Source: an uncultured Eubacteriales bacterium (lineage in GTDB: Bacteria > Bacillota > Clostridia > Christensenellales > Aristaeellaceae). Taken from it: a stretch of DNA of 32,052 nt. The stretch is from contig CADCFG010000022.1 of NCBI GenBank assembly GCA_902800625.1, positions 1 to 32,052 of the forward strand. Reading direction: 5' to 3'. The notes beneath the pieces were generated by a model. The model did not search any database, was not told where the DNA came from, and worked only from the letters and a program-made list of their open reading frames with translations. Shown here in pieces: positions 15,495 through 23,439 of the stretch. The number at the start of each line of letters is the position of its first letter. Position 1 is the first letter of the stretch. Both the position numbers and the translations under genes were made by a program.

Positions 15495-17240
15495 ATGGGC
15501 AACTATCGCAATTTCAAGCTGACCACCTATTTCGTCGCCCACGCCACTGCCCACATCACCCGCCAGGAGCTGGAAGAGCAGCTGGCCTTCATGGAAAAGC
15601 ACATGCGGCTGGACAAGGTGTACCTGGAGCCCTTCCGGGGCGAGCTGGCCTCCGCCGAGCAGGTGGAGATGTGCCGCGAGGTGTTCAGGGCCCACGGCGT
15701 GGAGGTGGCCGGCGGCCTGACCACCGTCATCCCCACTCCCGAGGGCGACGCGCCCAAGGCTCGCCTGTTCGACACCTTCTGCTACAACGATGAAAAGATG
15801 CGCGCCAGGCTGAAGGAGGTCTGCGCGTTCATCGGCGGCCGCTTCGACGAATTTATCATCGACGACTTCTTCTTCACCGGCTGCGCCTGCCCGGACTGCT
15901 GCAGGGCGAAGGACAGGTTCAACCGGGAGCACGGCATTGCCGACGGCAGCTGGCAGGCCTACCGGCTGGACCTGATGCGCCGGGTGAGCGAGGAACTGGT
16001 CATCGGCCCCGCCAAGGCCGCCAACCCGAAGTGCAAGATCATCATCAAGTATCCCAACTGGGCCGAGAGTTACCAGGAGACGGGCTACAATCCCGCCGAG
16101 CAGCGCAGGCTGTTCGACGGCCTGTACACCGGCACCGAGACCCGCGACCCCATCGTCACTGACCAGCACCTGCCCCGGTATTTGAGCTATTCGCTGATGA
16201 CCTATTTCGAGAACATGTGGCCCGGCCACAACGGCGGCGGCTGGTTCGACACCTTCGACATGCACATCACCGAGCACTACTTGGAACAGGCGTATCTCAC
16301 GGCGTTCTCAAAGCCGAAGGAGCTGATGATGTTCTGCTTCCAGAGCATGTTTGACAACATGTACACCGCCGCACTGGGCTTCCAGCTGGACAAGCTGGAC
16401 GCGGTGCTGGACCACGCGGGCAGTCCCGTAGGCATCGCCTGTTACCTGCCGGACAATTCCCAGGGCGAGGACAACGTGCAGGACTTCCTGGGCATGGCGG
16501 GCCTGCCCATCGTCTGTACGCCCTGGTTCCCGGAGGACGCTGAAAATATCCTGCTCACCCGCGCCGCCGCTTGTGACCCGGACATCGTGGAAAAGCTGGA
16601 ACGCTGGCTGACAAACAAGGGCGGCAATGCCATGGTCACCACCGGCTTCATCGAGGCCACCGAGGCGCGCGGCATCCACGGGCTCACCTCCATCCGCCTG
16701 CGGGGCCGGAAGATCAGCGCGCGGCATTACCGCGTGGAGCAGGCGAACCGCCGGCTGTGCCTGTATGCCACCGGCGACCGGCCCATCAGCCTCCCCGTGG
16801 CGGAGTTCCGCAACAACGCCACCTGGGCGGTGGTCAAGGCGGTGCATGGCGAGGAGAGCTACGGCATCCTGCTGCGGGATCATTACGGCAAGGGCACGCT
16901 GTGGACGCTGGCCGTGCCGGACGCCTTCCCGGACATCTACCGCATCCCCGCCGAAGCCCTGGGCCGCATCCGCCAGGCCATGCCGGTGAACGGGCTGTGG
17001 ATGGAGTGCCCAGCGGGCGTGAGCCTGTTTGCCTACGACAACGACAGCTTCATCGTCTATCCCTACGTGATGAGCGCCACCCAGTTCCGGCTGGTGAAGG
17101 TGCACGCCTCTGGCGCGAAGGCGCTGGTCAACCCCGTCACCGGGCAGCGGCTGGAGCCGCTGTACACCGACGGCGACGAGGCCGTGTTCGAGCTGGCGCC
17201 CAAGTCCGGCGAATACGCGCTGTACCGGATAGAAAGATAA
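15495..17240 (+). CDS. Putative glycosidase-like TIM-barrel protein
   Basis: A 581-residue protein without a signal peptide, starting at ATG 15495 with AAGGAG 8 bases upstream. The N-terminal half alternates strands and helices as in a TIM barrel: LTTYFVAHATAHI, DKVYLEPFRGELASAE, EVAGGLTTVIPTPEGD, FDEFIIDDFFFTG at about 117-129, KIIIKYPNW. Acidic residues at strand ends (E45, D123-D124) would suit a glycosidase active site. A cysteine cluster CACPDCC lies at about 130-136. The C-terminal part (about 400-581) is beta-rich, with blocks such as LLRDHYGKGTLWTLAVPD. I recall similar unannotated proteins in Firmicutes, but I cannot name a CAZy family or substrate. A sugar-type operator in its promoter is compatible with a carbohydrate role. 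It is a single-gene unit with its own terminator. Confidence 0.7.
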   Translation: MGNYRNFKLTTYFVAHATAHITRQELEEQLAFMEKHMRLDKVYLEPFRGELASAEQVEMCREVFRAHGVEVAGGLTTVIPTPEGDAPKARLFDTFCYNDEKMRARLKEVCAFIGGRFDEFIIDDFFFTGCACPDCCRAKDRFNREHGIADGSWQAYRLDLMRRVSEELVIGPAKAANPKCKIIIKYPNWAESYQETGYNPAEQRRLFDGLYTGTETRDPIVTDQHLPRYLSYSLMTYFENMWPGHNGGGWFDTFDMHITEHYLEQAYLTAFSKPKELMMFCFQSMFDNMYTAALGFQLDKLDAVLDHAGSPVGIACYLPDNSQGEDNVQDFLGMAGLPIVCTPWFPEDAENILLTRAAACDPDIVEKLERWLTNKGGNAMVTTGFIEATEARGIHGLTSIRLRGRKISARHYRVEQANRRLCLYATGDRPISLPVAEFRNNATWAVVKAVHGEESYGILLRDHYGKGTLWTLAVPDAFPDIYRIPAEALGRIRQAMPVNGLWMECPAGVSLFAYDNDSFIVYPYVMSATQFRLVKVHASGAKALVNPVTGQRLEPLYTDGDEAVFELAPKSGEYALYRIER

Positions 17241-17256
17241 GTTATCTACATTTAAC

Positions 17257-17284
17257 AAAAACCTTGACTTCCGTCAAGGTTTTT
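17257..17284 (+). terminator. Terminator after the TIM-barrel gene
   Basis: Stem AAAAACCTTGAC / GTCAAGGTTTTT with loop TTCC; the T run is the 3' arm itself, 17280-17284. Confidence 0.88.
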
Positions 17285-17299
17285 ATTATGTATATGGGT

Positions 17300-17323
17300 T
17301 ATAATAAAAATGGCCTATGGCCA
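17300..17323 (+). promoter_or_regulatory. -10 element and short inverted repeat before smsC
   Basis: TATAAT at 17300-17305 is a perfect -10, with no clear -35 at the right spacing, so an activator or an alternative -35 within the terminator stem may be used. TGGCC-TAT-GGCCA (17311-17323) lies at the expected transcription start and could be an operator. A further small hairpin, CGGCA-CAC-TGCCG, precedes the ribosome site. Confidence 0.45.
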
Positions 17324-17366
17324 AATCCATATGCGACGGCACACTGCCGATGAAAGAGGTATACAC

Positions 17367-18095
17367 ATGCTGGAACTGAAACACATCTCCTTTGACGTGG
17401 AGGACGGCGGCCAGGGCCGCGAGATCATCCGCGACATCAGCCTGACCATCCCGGACGGCCGACTGGTGGTGGTCACGGGGCCCAACGGCGGCGGCAAGTC
17501 CACGCTGGCGCGGCTCATCATGGGCATCGAAAGGCCCACCTCCGGCGCCATCGTATTAAACGGCGAGGACATCACGAATCTCTCCATCACCGAGCGCGCC
17601 CGCCGGGGCATCGGCTTCGCCTTCCAGCAGCCGGTGCGCTTCAAGGGGCTCACGGTGCTGGATCTGCTGCGGCTGGCCGCGGGCAGGGAGCTGAACCCCG
17701 CCGAGGCCTGCGAGTACCTGGCCGCGGTGGGCCTTTGCGCCAGGGACTACATCAACCGCGAGGTGAACGCCAGCCTGTCCGGCGGCGAGTTGAAGCGGGT
17801 GGAGATCGCCACCGTGCTGGCCAGGGGCACGGCCCTGTCCCTGTTCGACGAGCCGGAGGCCGGCATCGACCTGTGGTCCTTCCAGAACCTGATCGAGGTG
17901 TTCGAGGGCATGCGCAAGAACATCCGCGACAGCGCCATCATGATCATCTCCCACCAGGAGCGCATCCTGAACATCGCGGACGAGATCGTGATGCTGGCGG
18001 ACGGGCATGTGGAAAAGCAGGGCCCAAAGGACGAGATCCTGCCCGGACTGATCGGCACGGCCGCCGCGGTGGCCGCCTGCCGCAAGGCGATTTGA
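17367..18095 (+). CDS. smsC: SufC-type ATPase of a minimal SUF (SMS) Fe-S assembly system
   Basis: A 242-residue cytosolic ABC-type ATPase that powers Fe-S cluster assembly on its SufB-like partner. Walker A is GPNGGGKST, the Q-loop region reads FAFQQPVRF, the signature is LSGGELKR, Walker B is LSLFDEPEAGID and the H-loop is IISHQE. The PVRFKG segment after the Q-loop and the spacing are typical of SufC rather than transport ATPases, and no permease is nearby. ATG 17367 is chosen with AAAGAGG upstream; the open frame extends to 17310 without a ribosome site. The partner gene begins 13 bases after the stop. No sufS, sufU or sufD is present here, which fits the two-gene SMS type described for Bacillota and Archaea. 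Confidence 0.9.
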   Translation: MLELKHISFDVEDGGQGREIIRDISLTIPDGRLVVVTGPNGGGKSTLARLIMGIERPTSGAIVLNGEDITNLSITERARRGIGFAFQQPVRFKGLTVLDLLRLAAGRELNPAEACEYLAAVGLCARDYINREVNASLSGGELKRVEIATVLARGTALSLFDEPEAGIDLWSFQNLIEVFEGMRKNIRDSAIMIISHQERILNIADEIVMLADGHVEKQGPKDEILPGLIGTAAAVAACRKAI

Positions 18096-18108
18096 GGAGG
18101 TGCGAAAG

Positions 18109-19035
18109 ATGAAGAAACTTGACAGCATCCAGAAGCGGCTCCTGGAGGAGATCGCCGATCTGCACACCATCCCCGAGGGCGCCTACAACATCCGCAGCAA
18201 CAGTGAATCCGCCGGACGGCGCTCCACCGCCAACATCGAGATCATTCCCAAGACCGACGTGGCCGGCCTGGACATTCGCATCAAGGCGGGCACCCGGCGC
18301 GAGAGCGTGCACATCCCCGTGGTGATGACCCAGAGCGGCCTGAAGGAACTGGTCTACAACGACTTTTACATTGGCGAGGGCGCGGACGTGGTCATCATCG
18401 CCGGCTGCGGCATCGACAACTGCGGCAGCGCCGACAGCGAGCACGACGGCATCCACCGCTTTTACGTGGGCAAGAACGCCAGAGTCAAGTACATCGAAAA
18501 GCACTATGGCTCCGGCGACGGCGCGGGCAAGCGCATCCTGAACCCCGGCACCGAGGTGTACCAGGAGGAGGGCAGCACCGTGGAGATGGAGATGGCCCAG
18601 ATCAAGGGTGTGGACGACACCGAGCGCACCACCACCGCGGAATTGGCCGCCGGGGCGAAGCTGGTGGTCCGCGAGCGGCTGATGACCCACGGCAATCAGC
18701 GGGCGATCAGCACCTATGTGGTGAACCTGAACGGCGCGGATTCCAGCGCCGACGTGGTCTCCCGCAGCGTGGCCCGGGACAATTCCTACCAGCGCTTCGA
18801 CGCCAAGATCATCGGCAACGCCCCCTGCAACGGCCACACCGAGTGCGACTCCATCATCATGGACAACGGCCGCATACTGGCCGTGCCCGGGCTTGAGGCC
18901 AACGACGTGGACGCGGCGCTCCTGCACGAGGCCGCCATCGGCAAGATCGCCGGGGAACAGCTGACAAAGCTGATGACCCTGGGGCTGACCGAGCAGGAGG
19001 CCGAGGAGCAGATCATCAGCGGGTTCCTGAAATAG
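18109..19035 (+). CDS. smsB: SufB/SufD-like scaffold of a minimal SUF (SMS) system
   Basis: A 308-residue SufB/D-family protein, much shorter than classical SufB (about 465-495), consisting mainly of the right-handed beta-helix core plus the C-terminal helical part. Candidate cluster-handling residues are C100 and C105 (GCGIDNCG), C240 (APCNGHTE) and C246 (ECDS), and the family HEAAIGKI block at about 273-280, whose His-Glu matches essential SufB residues. ATG 18109 has GAGGAGG upstream; a GTG at 18100 is in frame but overlaps that ribosome site. It ends in TAG. Together with smsC it forms a complete two-gene operon, expected to mature [4Fe-4S] enzymes such as the serine dehydratase. The SMS naming follows published usage for the minimal two-gene system. 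Confidence 0.88.
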   Translation: MKKLDSIQKRLLEEIADLHTIPEGAYNIRSNSESAGRRSTANIEIIPKTDVAGLDIRIKAGTRRESVHIPVVMTQSGLKELVYNDFYIGEGADVVIIAGCGIDNCGSADSEHDGIHRFYVGKNARVKYIEKHYGSGDGAGKRILNPGTEVYQEEGSTVEMEMAQIKGVDDTERTTTAELAAGAKLVVRERLMTHGNQRAISTYVVNLNGADSSADVVSRSVARDNSYQRFDAKIIGNAPCNGHTECDSIIMDNGRILAVPGLEANDVDAALLHEAAIGKIAGEQLTKLMTLGLTEQEAEEQIISGFLK

Positions 19036-19068
19036 AAAACAGGCAGCAGGAGCAGTACGTATCCTGCA

Positions 19069-19213
19069 AGGGCGGCGCTGCGGCGGAAGGTCCGCCCCAA
19101 GAGCCTTCCCCTCCAGGGGAAGGCTCCTGCGCAGCAGGCGGAAGAGGTCGCCGCCCGCCCGGCTTCCGTTTGAGAAGAGAAATCCCCAAAAGCCTTCCCC
19201 TAGGGGAAGGCTT
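19069..19213. repeat. Intergenic hairpin repeats sharing GCCTTCCCCT/AGGGGAAGGC
   Basis: Two palindromes share a core: GAGCCTTCCCCT-CC-AGGGGAAGGCTC at 19101-19126, and an AAGCCTTCCCC/GGGGAAGGCTT palindrome at 19190-19213 that runs into TTTATTTG and can end transcription from smsB. Before them GCGGA-AGG-TCCGC forms a further small hairpin. I recall this core as a frequent intergenic repeat in gut clostridial genomes. No coding sequence is seen in 19036-19336. Confidence 0.65.
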
Positions 19214-19216
19214 TAT

Positions 19217-19245
19217 TTGTCTTTCCGCCCGCCATATGCTATAAT
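19217..19245 (+). promoter_or_regulatory. Promoter of the secreted propeller protein gene
   Basis: TTGTCT (19217-19222), 17-base spacer, TATAAT (19240-19245), about 90 bases before the start codon. Confidence 0.75.
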
Positions 19246-19336
19246 ACCCAAAGAATTAACATTTCGCCTTCCATCACAGGTGGATCGGAAACGTCTATAT
19301 AATGAATGGCATATTCTTCTCTCGAGGTGACGCGAT

Positions 19337-21766
19337 ATGAAGCGACTGGTCTGTCTCCTGCTGTGCATGGCCATGTTGCCGACTCTGTCCGCAATGGCCG
19401 AAGCGCCGGACGACGTCTGGGTCAGCGGCTACGACTACCAATACTATTATCATTCTGTGGAGAACTGCCGCCTGGCGCGCAATTCCGGCGCGCTGTCCCG
19501 GCAGGCGCTTTCGGACATCGGCGATCTGACGCCCTGCCCGGTGTGCGTGGAGGACGCGGCGCAGGACGCGGACATCACCTGCTTTGAGCGGGGAGGCACG
19601 CTGGTGATCCGCATGCCCGACGCCTACATCCGCGAAACCATGTTCGGCGCGTCCGAACCCGCCCGGGTGCCGGAGGCGCTGCTCCACGAAAACGCCAACC
19701 AGCTGGACGACATCGCCCGGCTGATCCACGGCACGGACTACTGCCGCTGGGCGGAGGCCGCGCTGCCGGGCACGGAGCAGGCGTTTGAGGCGGTCATTCC
19801 GGACCTGGACGCAGAAAAGACCGGCGCCCTGCTGATGTCCCGGCGGCACATCGGCGCTGCCTGGGTGCTCATCGTGCGGCCGAACTTCAAGATCGCGGCG
19901 GATTACGCGCTCCCGATGGTGTTTTACAGTGCCGATCTGCGCGTTTCCAACTACGACGTGGGCTCCATTCTGTCCCAGGGCGGCGGCTCCCGGCGCTGGT
20001 CGGGCGAGGTCCGGCTCGCCCCCCAGCCCAGCGCGGGCAAGGTGGTCTACCGGGACGAGGAGAACTGGACGGACCTTCAGCCCTACGTGATCACCGACGG
20101 CGGCGTCAACGTGGCCGTGTTCCGGAATGCATACGACGACGGCATGACCGGCCTCGGCGAGCTGGAAAACCTGTGCCAGCGGACGCCGCTGGCGGGCTAC
20201 GTGGACGGCAAATATCTGGTTTTCATCTGCGCGCTGACCGACGGCGAGGTCGCGGCGCTGGTGGACAAGGACGGCTTCAGCCTGTGGCCGTTCTACGGTG
20301 ACGACGGCACGGAGCAGGCGCCGGCGCCCATGGATCACGAACCCACCACGAGCGTCACCCTGCCGAACGGCACCGTGGCGACGATGGACCAGGCGGAGTA
20401 CCCCGTGGGCACGGGCTTTGTCAGCTTCACGCTCACCCGGCCCGAGGGCGGCATCGCGTCTTACACCAATGAGATCGCCCTGTCGAGGCTGGACGGCGAC
20501 CGATGGGAGGACGGGGTCTCTATCGCCGCGTATGTCGACGGCGACCCGGAGCGGCAGCATTCGGGCCACTTCTGTGACCGCGTGACCCTGGTGCTGCCGC
20601 TGGAGAACGTAGGCGCGCTGGATGAGGGGCTGTACCGGCTCATGGCGGGGCAGATGTATGATGAGCGCAGCCTGGAGTTCCGCGTGACGGAGGACGCGCC
20701 GAAACCCAGCATGCCAGGGCGCCGCGACTTCGGCGGGGAAGGGTTGATCGTGATGCCCCACGAAGCCTCCCACGCGGACGCGGAGACCTACAACTCCTGC
20801 ATGGATGACACCCGCGTCTACGAGGGCGGCAGCCGCACCACGCTGCTGGCCGGGGACACGGTGTTCGAGCTGCGGGGTGTGGACGAGAGCTGGGGCTGGG
20901 GCATCTGCTCGGCCTACAACCTGTTCGCCTATCCCGAGGGGCACCCGGAGAAGGCCCGGCAGATCCTGGCCAACTTCGACCTCAACGAAGTGACGATGTA
21001 CGACCTGGGGGACGGGCTTTTGCTGTGCGACGACAGAGGAAACGTCTGGCGCTGCGACTACGACGGGGGAAACCTTAAGGAGCTGTACAGGGGGAGGGAC
21101 GACGGCTACATCGCGGACCTCATCCCCGTGGGCGGGGGCGTGTATATCATAGACCATGCCGGCGTGTACTACGCGGCGCTGGACGATTTCAAGCCGAAGC
21201 GGGTCTATGACCTGAAGCGGGGCGTCCTGAACGGCACGAGCGGCAGCGGCTATGCCGTTTACGCCGAGGGCCAGCTGATCCTGGCGGACAAGGCCGGCAT
21301 CTTCGCGCTGGACACCCTGCATCCGAACGCCGACGGCACCCTGACGGCGAATTACCTGACAAACGAGTACGACGACGACTTCGGCGGCAACGGCCTGGGC
21401 TACATCGTGCTGGGCGGGCGGCTGTACTACTGGTCGGAGAAAAAGCAGGCCATGCTGTCCATGAAGCTGGACGGCACGGATATTCAGGAGGTTTCAAAGA
21501 CCGGCTATTGGTTCAACAGCGTCACCTCCACAGGCTGCGTGCTGGCGCTGTCCGGCAGCGAACCGGGCATGTTCGGCGATGAGCGCACCGAGGCCGCGCT
21601 GTTCTTTCCGAATGACCCGGAAAACCCCACCTTCGACCCCGACCACTGCAAAAAGCACAGGATCGAGGAGGATTCCTTCGACTATGTGCTGGGGGATTAC
21701 TATTACCACCGGGACGAAGAGGACAACGAGACGCGGACGCGGCTTGCGGAGCTGGACGTTGAGTAG
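19337..21766 (+). CDS. Large secreted protein with HxxxxC...CxxC motif, Ig-like domain and probable beta-propeller
   Basis: An 809-residue protein of unknown function. Residues 1-22 are a signal peptide with a predicted cut after AMA. Next comes a compact motif, H39-x4-C44 ... C67-P-V-C70, resembling the small zinc-binding module of Ada-type proteins; metal binding is inference. A segment at about 345-455 (ATMDQAEYPVGTGFVSFTLTR, then YTNEIALSRLDGDRWEDG) resembles bacterial Ig-like domains. The last 330 residues alternate short strands (YDLGDGLLLCDDRGNVWRCDYDGG, GGRLYYWSEKKQAMLSMKLDGT), as in DUF5050/propeller proteins. No sortase or lipobox anchor is visible, so it is probably released or bound by charge. 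ATG 19337 follows GAGGTGA. It is monocistronic and ends in TAG. Confidence 0.75.
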   Translation: MKRLVCLLLCMAMLPTLSAMAEAPDDVWVSGYDYQYYYHSVENCRLARNSGALSRQALSDIGDLTPCPVCVEDAAQDADITCFERGGTLVIRMPDAYIRETMFGASEPARVPEALLHENANQLDDIARLIHGTDYCRWAEAALPGTEQAFEAVIPDLDAEKTGALLMSRRHIGAAWVLIVRPNFKIAADYALPMVFYSADLRVSNYDVGSILSQGGGSRRWSGEVRLAPQPSAGKVVYRDEENWTDLQPYVITDGGVNVAVFRNAYDDGMTGLGELENLCQRTPLAGYVDGKYLVFICALTDGEVAALVDKDGFSLWPFYGDDGTEQAPAPMDHEPTTSVTLPNGTVATMDQAEYPVGTGFVSFTLTRPEGGIASYTNEIALSRLDGDRWEDGVSIAAYVDGDPERQHSGHFCDRVTLVLPLENVGALDEGLYRLMAGQMYDERSLEFRVTEDAPKPSMPGRRDFGGEGLIVMPHEASHADAETYNSCMDDTRVYEGGSRTTLLAGDTVFELRGVDESWGWGICSAYNLFAYPEGHPEKARQILANFDLNEVTMYDLGDGLLLCDDRGNVWRCDYDGGNLKELYRGRDDGYIADLIPVGGGVYIIDHAGVYYAALDDFKPKRVYDLKRGVLNGTSGSGYAVYAEGQLILADKAGIFALDTLHPNADGTLTANYLTNEYDDDFGGNGLGYIVLGGRLYYWSEKKQAMLSMKLDGTDIQEVSKTGYWFNSVTSTGCVLALSGSEPGMFGDERTEAALFFPNDPENPTFDPDHCKKHRIEEDSFDYVLGDYYYHRDEEDNETRTRLAELDVE

Positions 21767-21915
21767 GCTTCCCCGGGAAACAGTGCGTTTCAGCGTGGGA
21801 TGTGGAGAGGGAGTAGGGAGTAGGAATGGTGGCTGCCGCGAGGCTTGGAGCTGGCGGCCTGTAGGGGCGGCGCGACGCCATTTCTGCAAGGCAATAAAGC
21901 GATAACCGCAAATGC

Positions 21916-22064
21916 AACCCCCGTGCGCTTGGATCAGTGGCGCACGGGGGTTGTACAGAAAGGCGGCAGCAGATGGCCGCCGGCCCTGCCGGCCGCGCTT
22001 GGATCAGTGGCGCGGGGAATCGGTATCAGGAAGGCGGCAGCGAATGGCTGTAGGCACAGCCTAC
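21916..22064. repeat. Two tandem ~70-bp repeat units with a conserved hairpin loop
   Basis: GCGCTTGGATCAGTGGCGC occurs at 21925-21943 and 21995-22013, exactly 70 bases apart. In each copy TTGGATCAGTG is the loop of a hairpin, but the stems differ and stay paired: CCCCCGTGCGC/GCGCACGGGGG in the first, CCGCGC/GCGCGG in the second. Each is followed by AAGGCGGCAGC, two purines and ATGGC (GCGGCAGC at 21963 and 22034), then a small hairpin. The second unit ends inside the spoVAE stop codon. No gene is seen in 21767-22060. Confidence 0.7.
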
Positions 22065-22429
22065 GGTTTGGCGTGGGGCTTGAAGATCAGCGCGTTGAGC
22101 AGGCCGAACACGATGGCGGCGGTGATGCCCGCGGCGGTGCGGCTGATGCCGCCCACGAACGCGCCCCAGAAGCCGTAGCGGTTCACGGCCTCGATGGCCC
22201 CCATGGCCAGGGAGTAGCCGAAGCCCGTCAGCGGCACGGTGGCCCCGGCTCCGGCGAAGTCCACCAGCGGCTTGTACAGCCCCAGCGCCGTCAGCAGCAC
22301 GCCGCCCGTGACGAACAGCACCAGGATGCGGGCGTTGGTCAGCTTGGTGTTCATAATGAGCAGCTGGCCGATGTCGCAGATCAGCCCGCCCACGACAAAC
22401 GCCTTGACGAACAGCCATACCGTGTCCAT
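22061..22429 (-). CDS. spoVAE: Stage V sporulation protein AE
   Basis: A 122-residue integral membrane protein of the SpoVA channel, which moves calcium-dipicolinate into the developing spore and out at germination. Four hydrophobic segments are visible (FVVGGLICDIGQLLI, ILVLFVTGGVLLTALGLY, GATVPLTGFGYSLAMGAIEAV, ISRTAAGITAAIVFGLLNALIF), including the SpoVAE/AC blocks GGLICDIGQ and PLTGFG. ATG 22429 follows directly on the spoVAD stop (TGA-ATG), so translation is coupled; GGAGGG lies in the end of spoVAD. The stop is TAG and overlaps the end of an intergenic repeat. Last gene of the spoVA operon. Confidence 0.92.
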   Translation of the reverse strand: MDTVWLFVKAFVVGGLICDIGQLLIMNTKLTNARILVLFVTGGVLLTALGLYKPLVDFAGAGATVPLTGFGYSLAMGAIEAVNRYGFWGAFVGGISRTAAGITAAIVFGLLNALIFKPHAKP

Positions 22430-23434
22430 TCAATCCCTCCTCTCGATGCAGGCGGCGTAGGCGATGCCCGGCACGCTCTGGGCCTGCTGGCTGCTGGTGG
22501 GGGAGAACATGGCCCCGCTGCCCACCAGCAAAAGGCGCCGGATGTCCCCGGCCTCCAGCCGCTTCATCAGCCAGCCGCAGGCCACGCTGGCCACGCAGCC
22601 GCAGCCGCTGCCCCCGGCATGGGCGTCCTGCTCCTGGTAGAAGAGGCTCGCGCCGCAGTCGATCAGCCTGTCCGGAGGCAGGGGCATGTCCGCCGCCGAT
22701 GCCAGCTCCAGCAGCAGATCCCGGCCGATCCAGCCCAGATCCCCGGTGGCGATCAGGTCGTAGTCGTCGGCGGTTCGGCCCGTGTCGGCCATGTGCGCCG
22801 CGATGCAGTCGAATACCGCCGGGGCCATGGCCGCGCCCATGTGGTTGGCGTCGGAGATGTTCAGGTCGATGATCCGGCCTACCGTGCCGCTGGTGACGCG
22901 CAGGCCGCCGTGATCTTCATTCGACAGCAGCGCGCAGCCGCAGGCCGTGGCCGTCCAGCTGGCCTGGGGCGGGCGCTGGTTGCCCAGCTCCAGAGGGAAG
23001 CGGAACTGGCGCTCGGCGGTGCAGTAGTGGCTGGAGGCTACGCACACCGCATTGTCCAGATAGCCGCCGGAGATCAGCGCCGAGCCGATCACCAGCGCCT
23101 GCACAAAGGTGCTGCACGCGCCGTACAGCCCGATGAAGGGCACGCCCAGCGCCCGCGCCGCGAAGGACGAGGCGATGATCTGGTTGTTCAGGTCGCCGCC
23201 CAGCATGGCCTGGGCCTGTTCATCGGTGACGTGGGCCTCGTTCAGCGCGGCCTGCACGCAGCGGCGCACCATCTCCATCTCCGCCAGTTCCCAGCTCTTC
23301 TGGCCCAGGAGGTCGTCCTCCAGCACTGTGTCGAACCAGGCGGCCAGCGGCCCCTTGCCCTCCTTGGGCCCGGCGATGCTCCGGTGGGCGGCGATCACGG
23401 GCGGGCGGTCGTAGACGAAGGTCTGGCTCCCCAT
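22430..23434 (-). CDS. spoVAD: Stage V sporulation protein AD
   Basis: A 334-residue soluble, thiolase-fold protein of the SpoVA complex that binds dipicolinic acid at the membrane surface. Family blocks include YGACSTFVQAL, ASSHYCTAERQFRFPLELGNQRPP, TGDLGWIGRDLL and the C-terminal GSGCGCVASV followed by LLVGSGAMFSP. ATG 23434 is 5 bases after the spoVAC stop and fits the family start (MGSQTFVYDRPP). The frame is open far upstream, but that part overlaps spoVAC in another frame and is not coding. Its place between spoVAC and spoVAE is the conserved C-D-E order of spore formers. Confidence 0.93.
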   Translation of the reverse strand: MGSQTFVYDRPPVIAAHRSIAGPKEGKGPLAAWFDTVLEDDLLGQKSWELAEMEMVRRCVQAALNEAHVTDEQAQAMLGGDLNNQIIASSFAARALGVPFIGLYGACSTFVQALVIGSALISGGYLDNAVCVASSHYCTAERQFRFPLELGNQRPPQASWTATACGCALLSNEDHGGLRVTSGTVGRIIDLNISDANHMGAAMAPAVFDCIAAHMADTGRTADDYDLIATGDLGWIGRDLLLELASAADMPLPPDRLIDCGASLFYQEQDAHAGGSGCGCVASVACGWLMKRLEAGDIRRLLLVGSGAMFSPTSSQQAQSVPGIAYAACIERRD

Positions 23435-23439
23435 GCGGC

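Noticed and set aside
21900..22020. Two regularly spaced repeats as a CRISPR array
   Set aside because: There are only two copies, the repeat is a hairpin with differing stems, part of the repeat recurs inverted at 27362-27412, and no cas gene is present.
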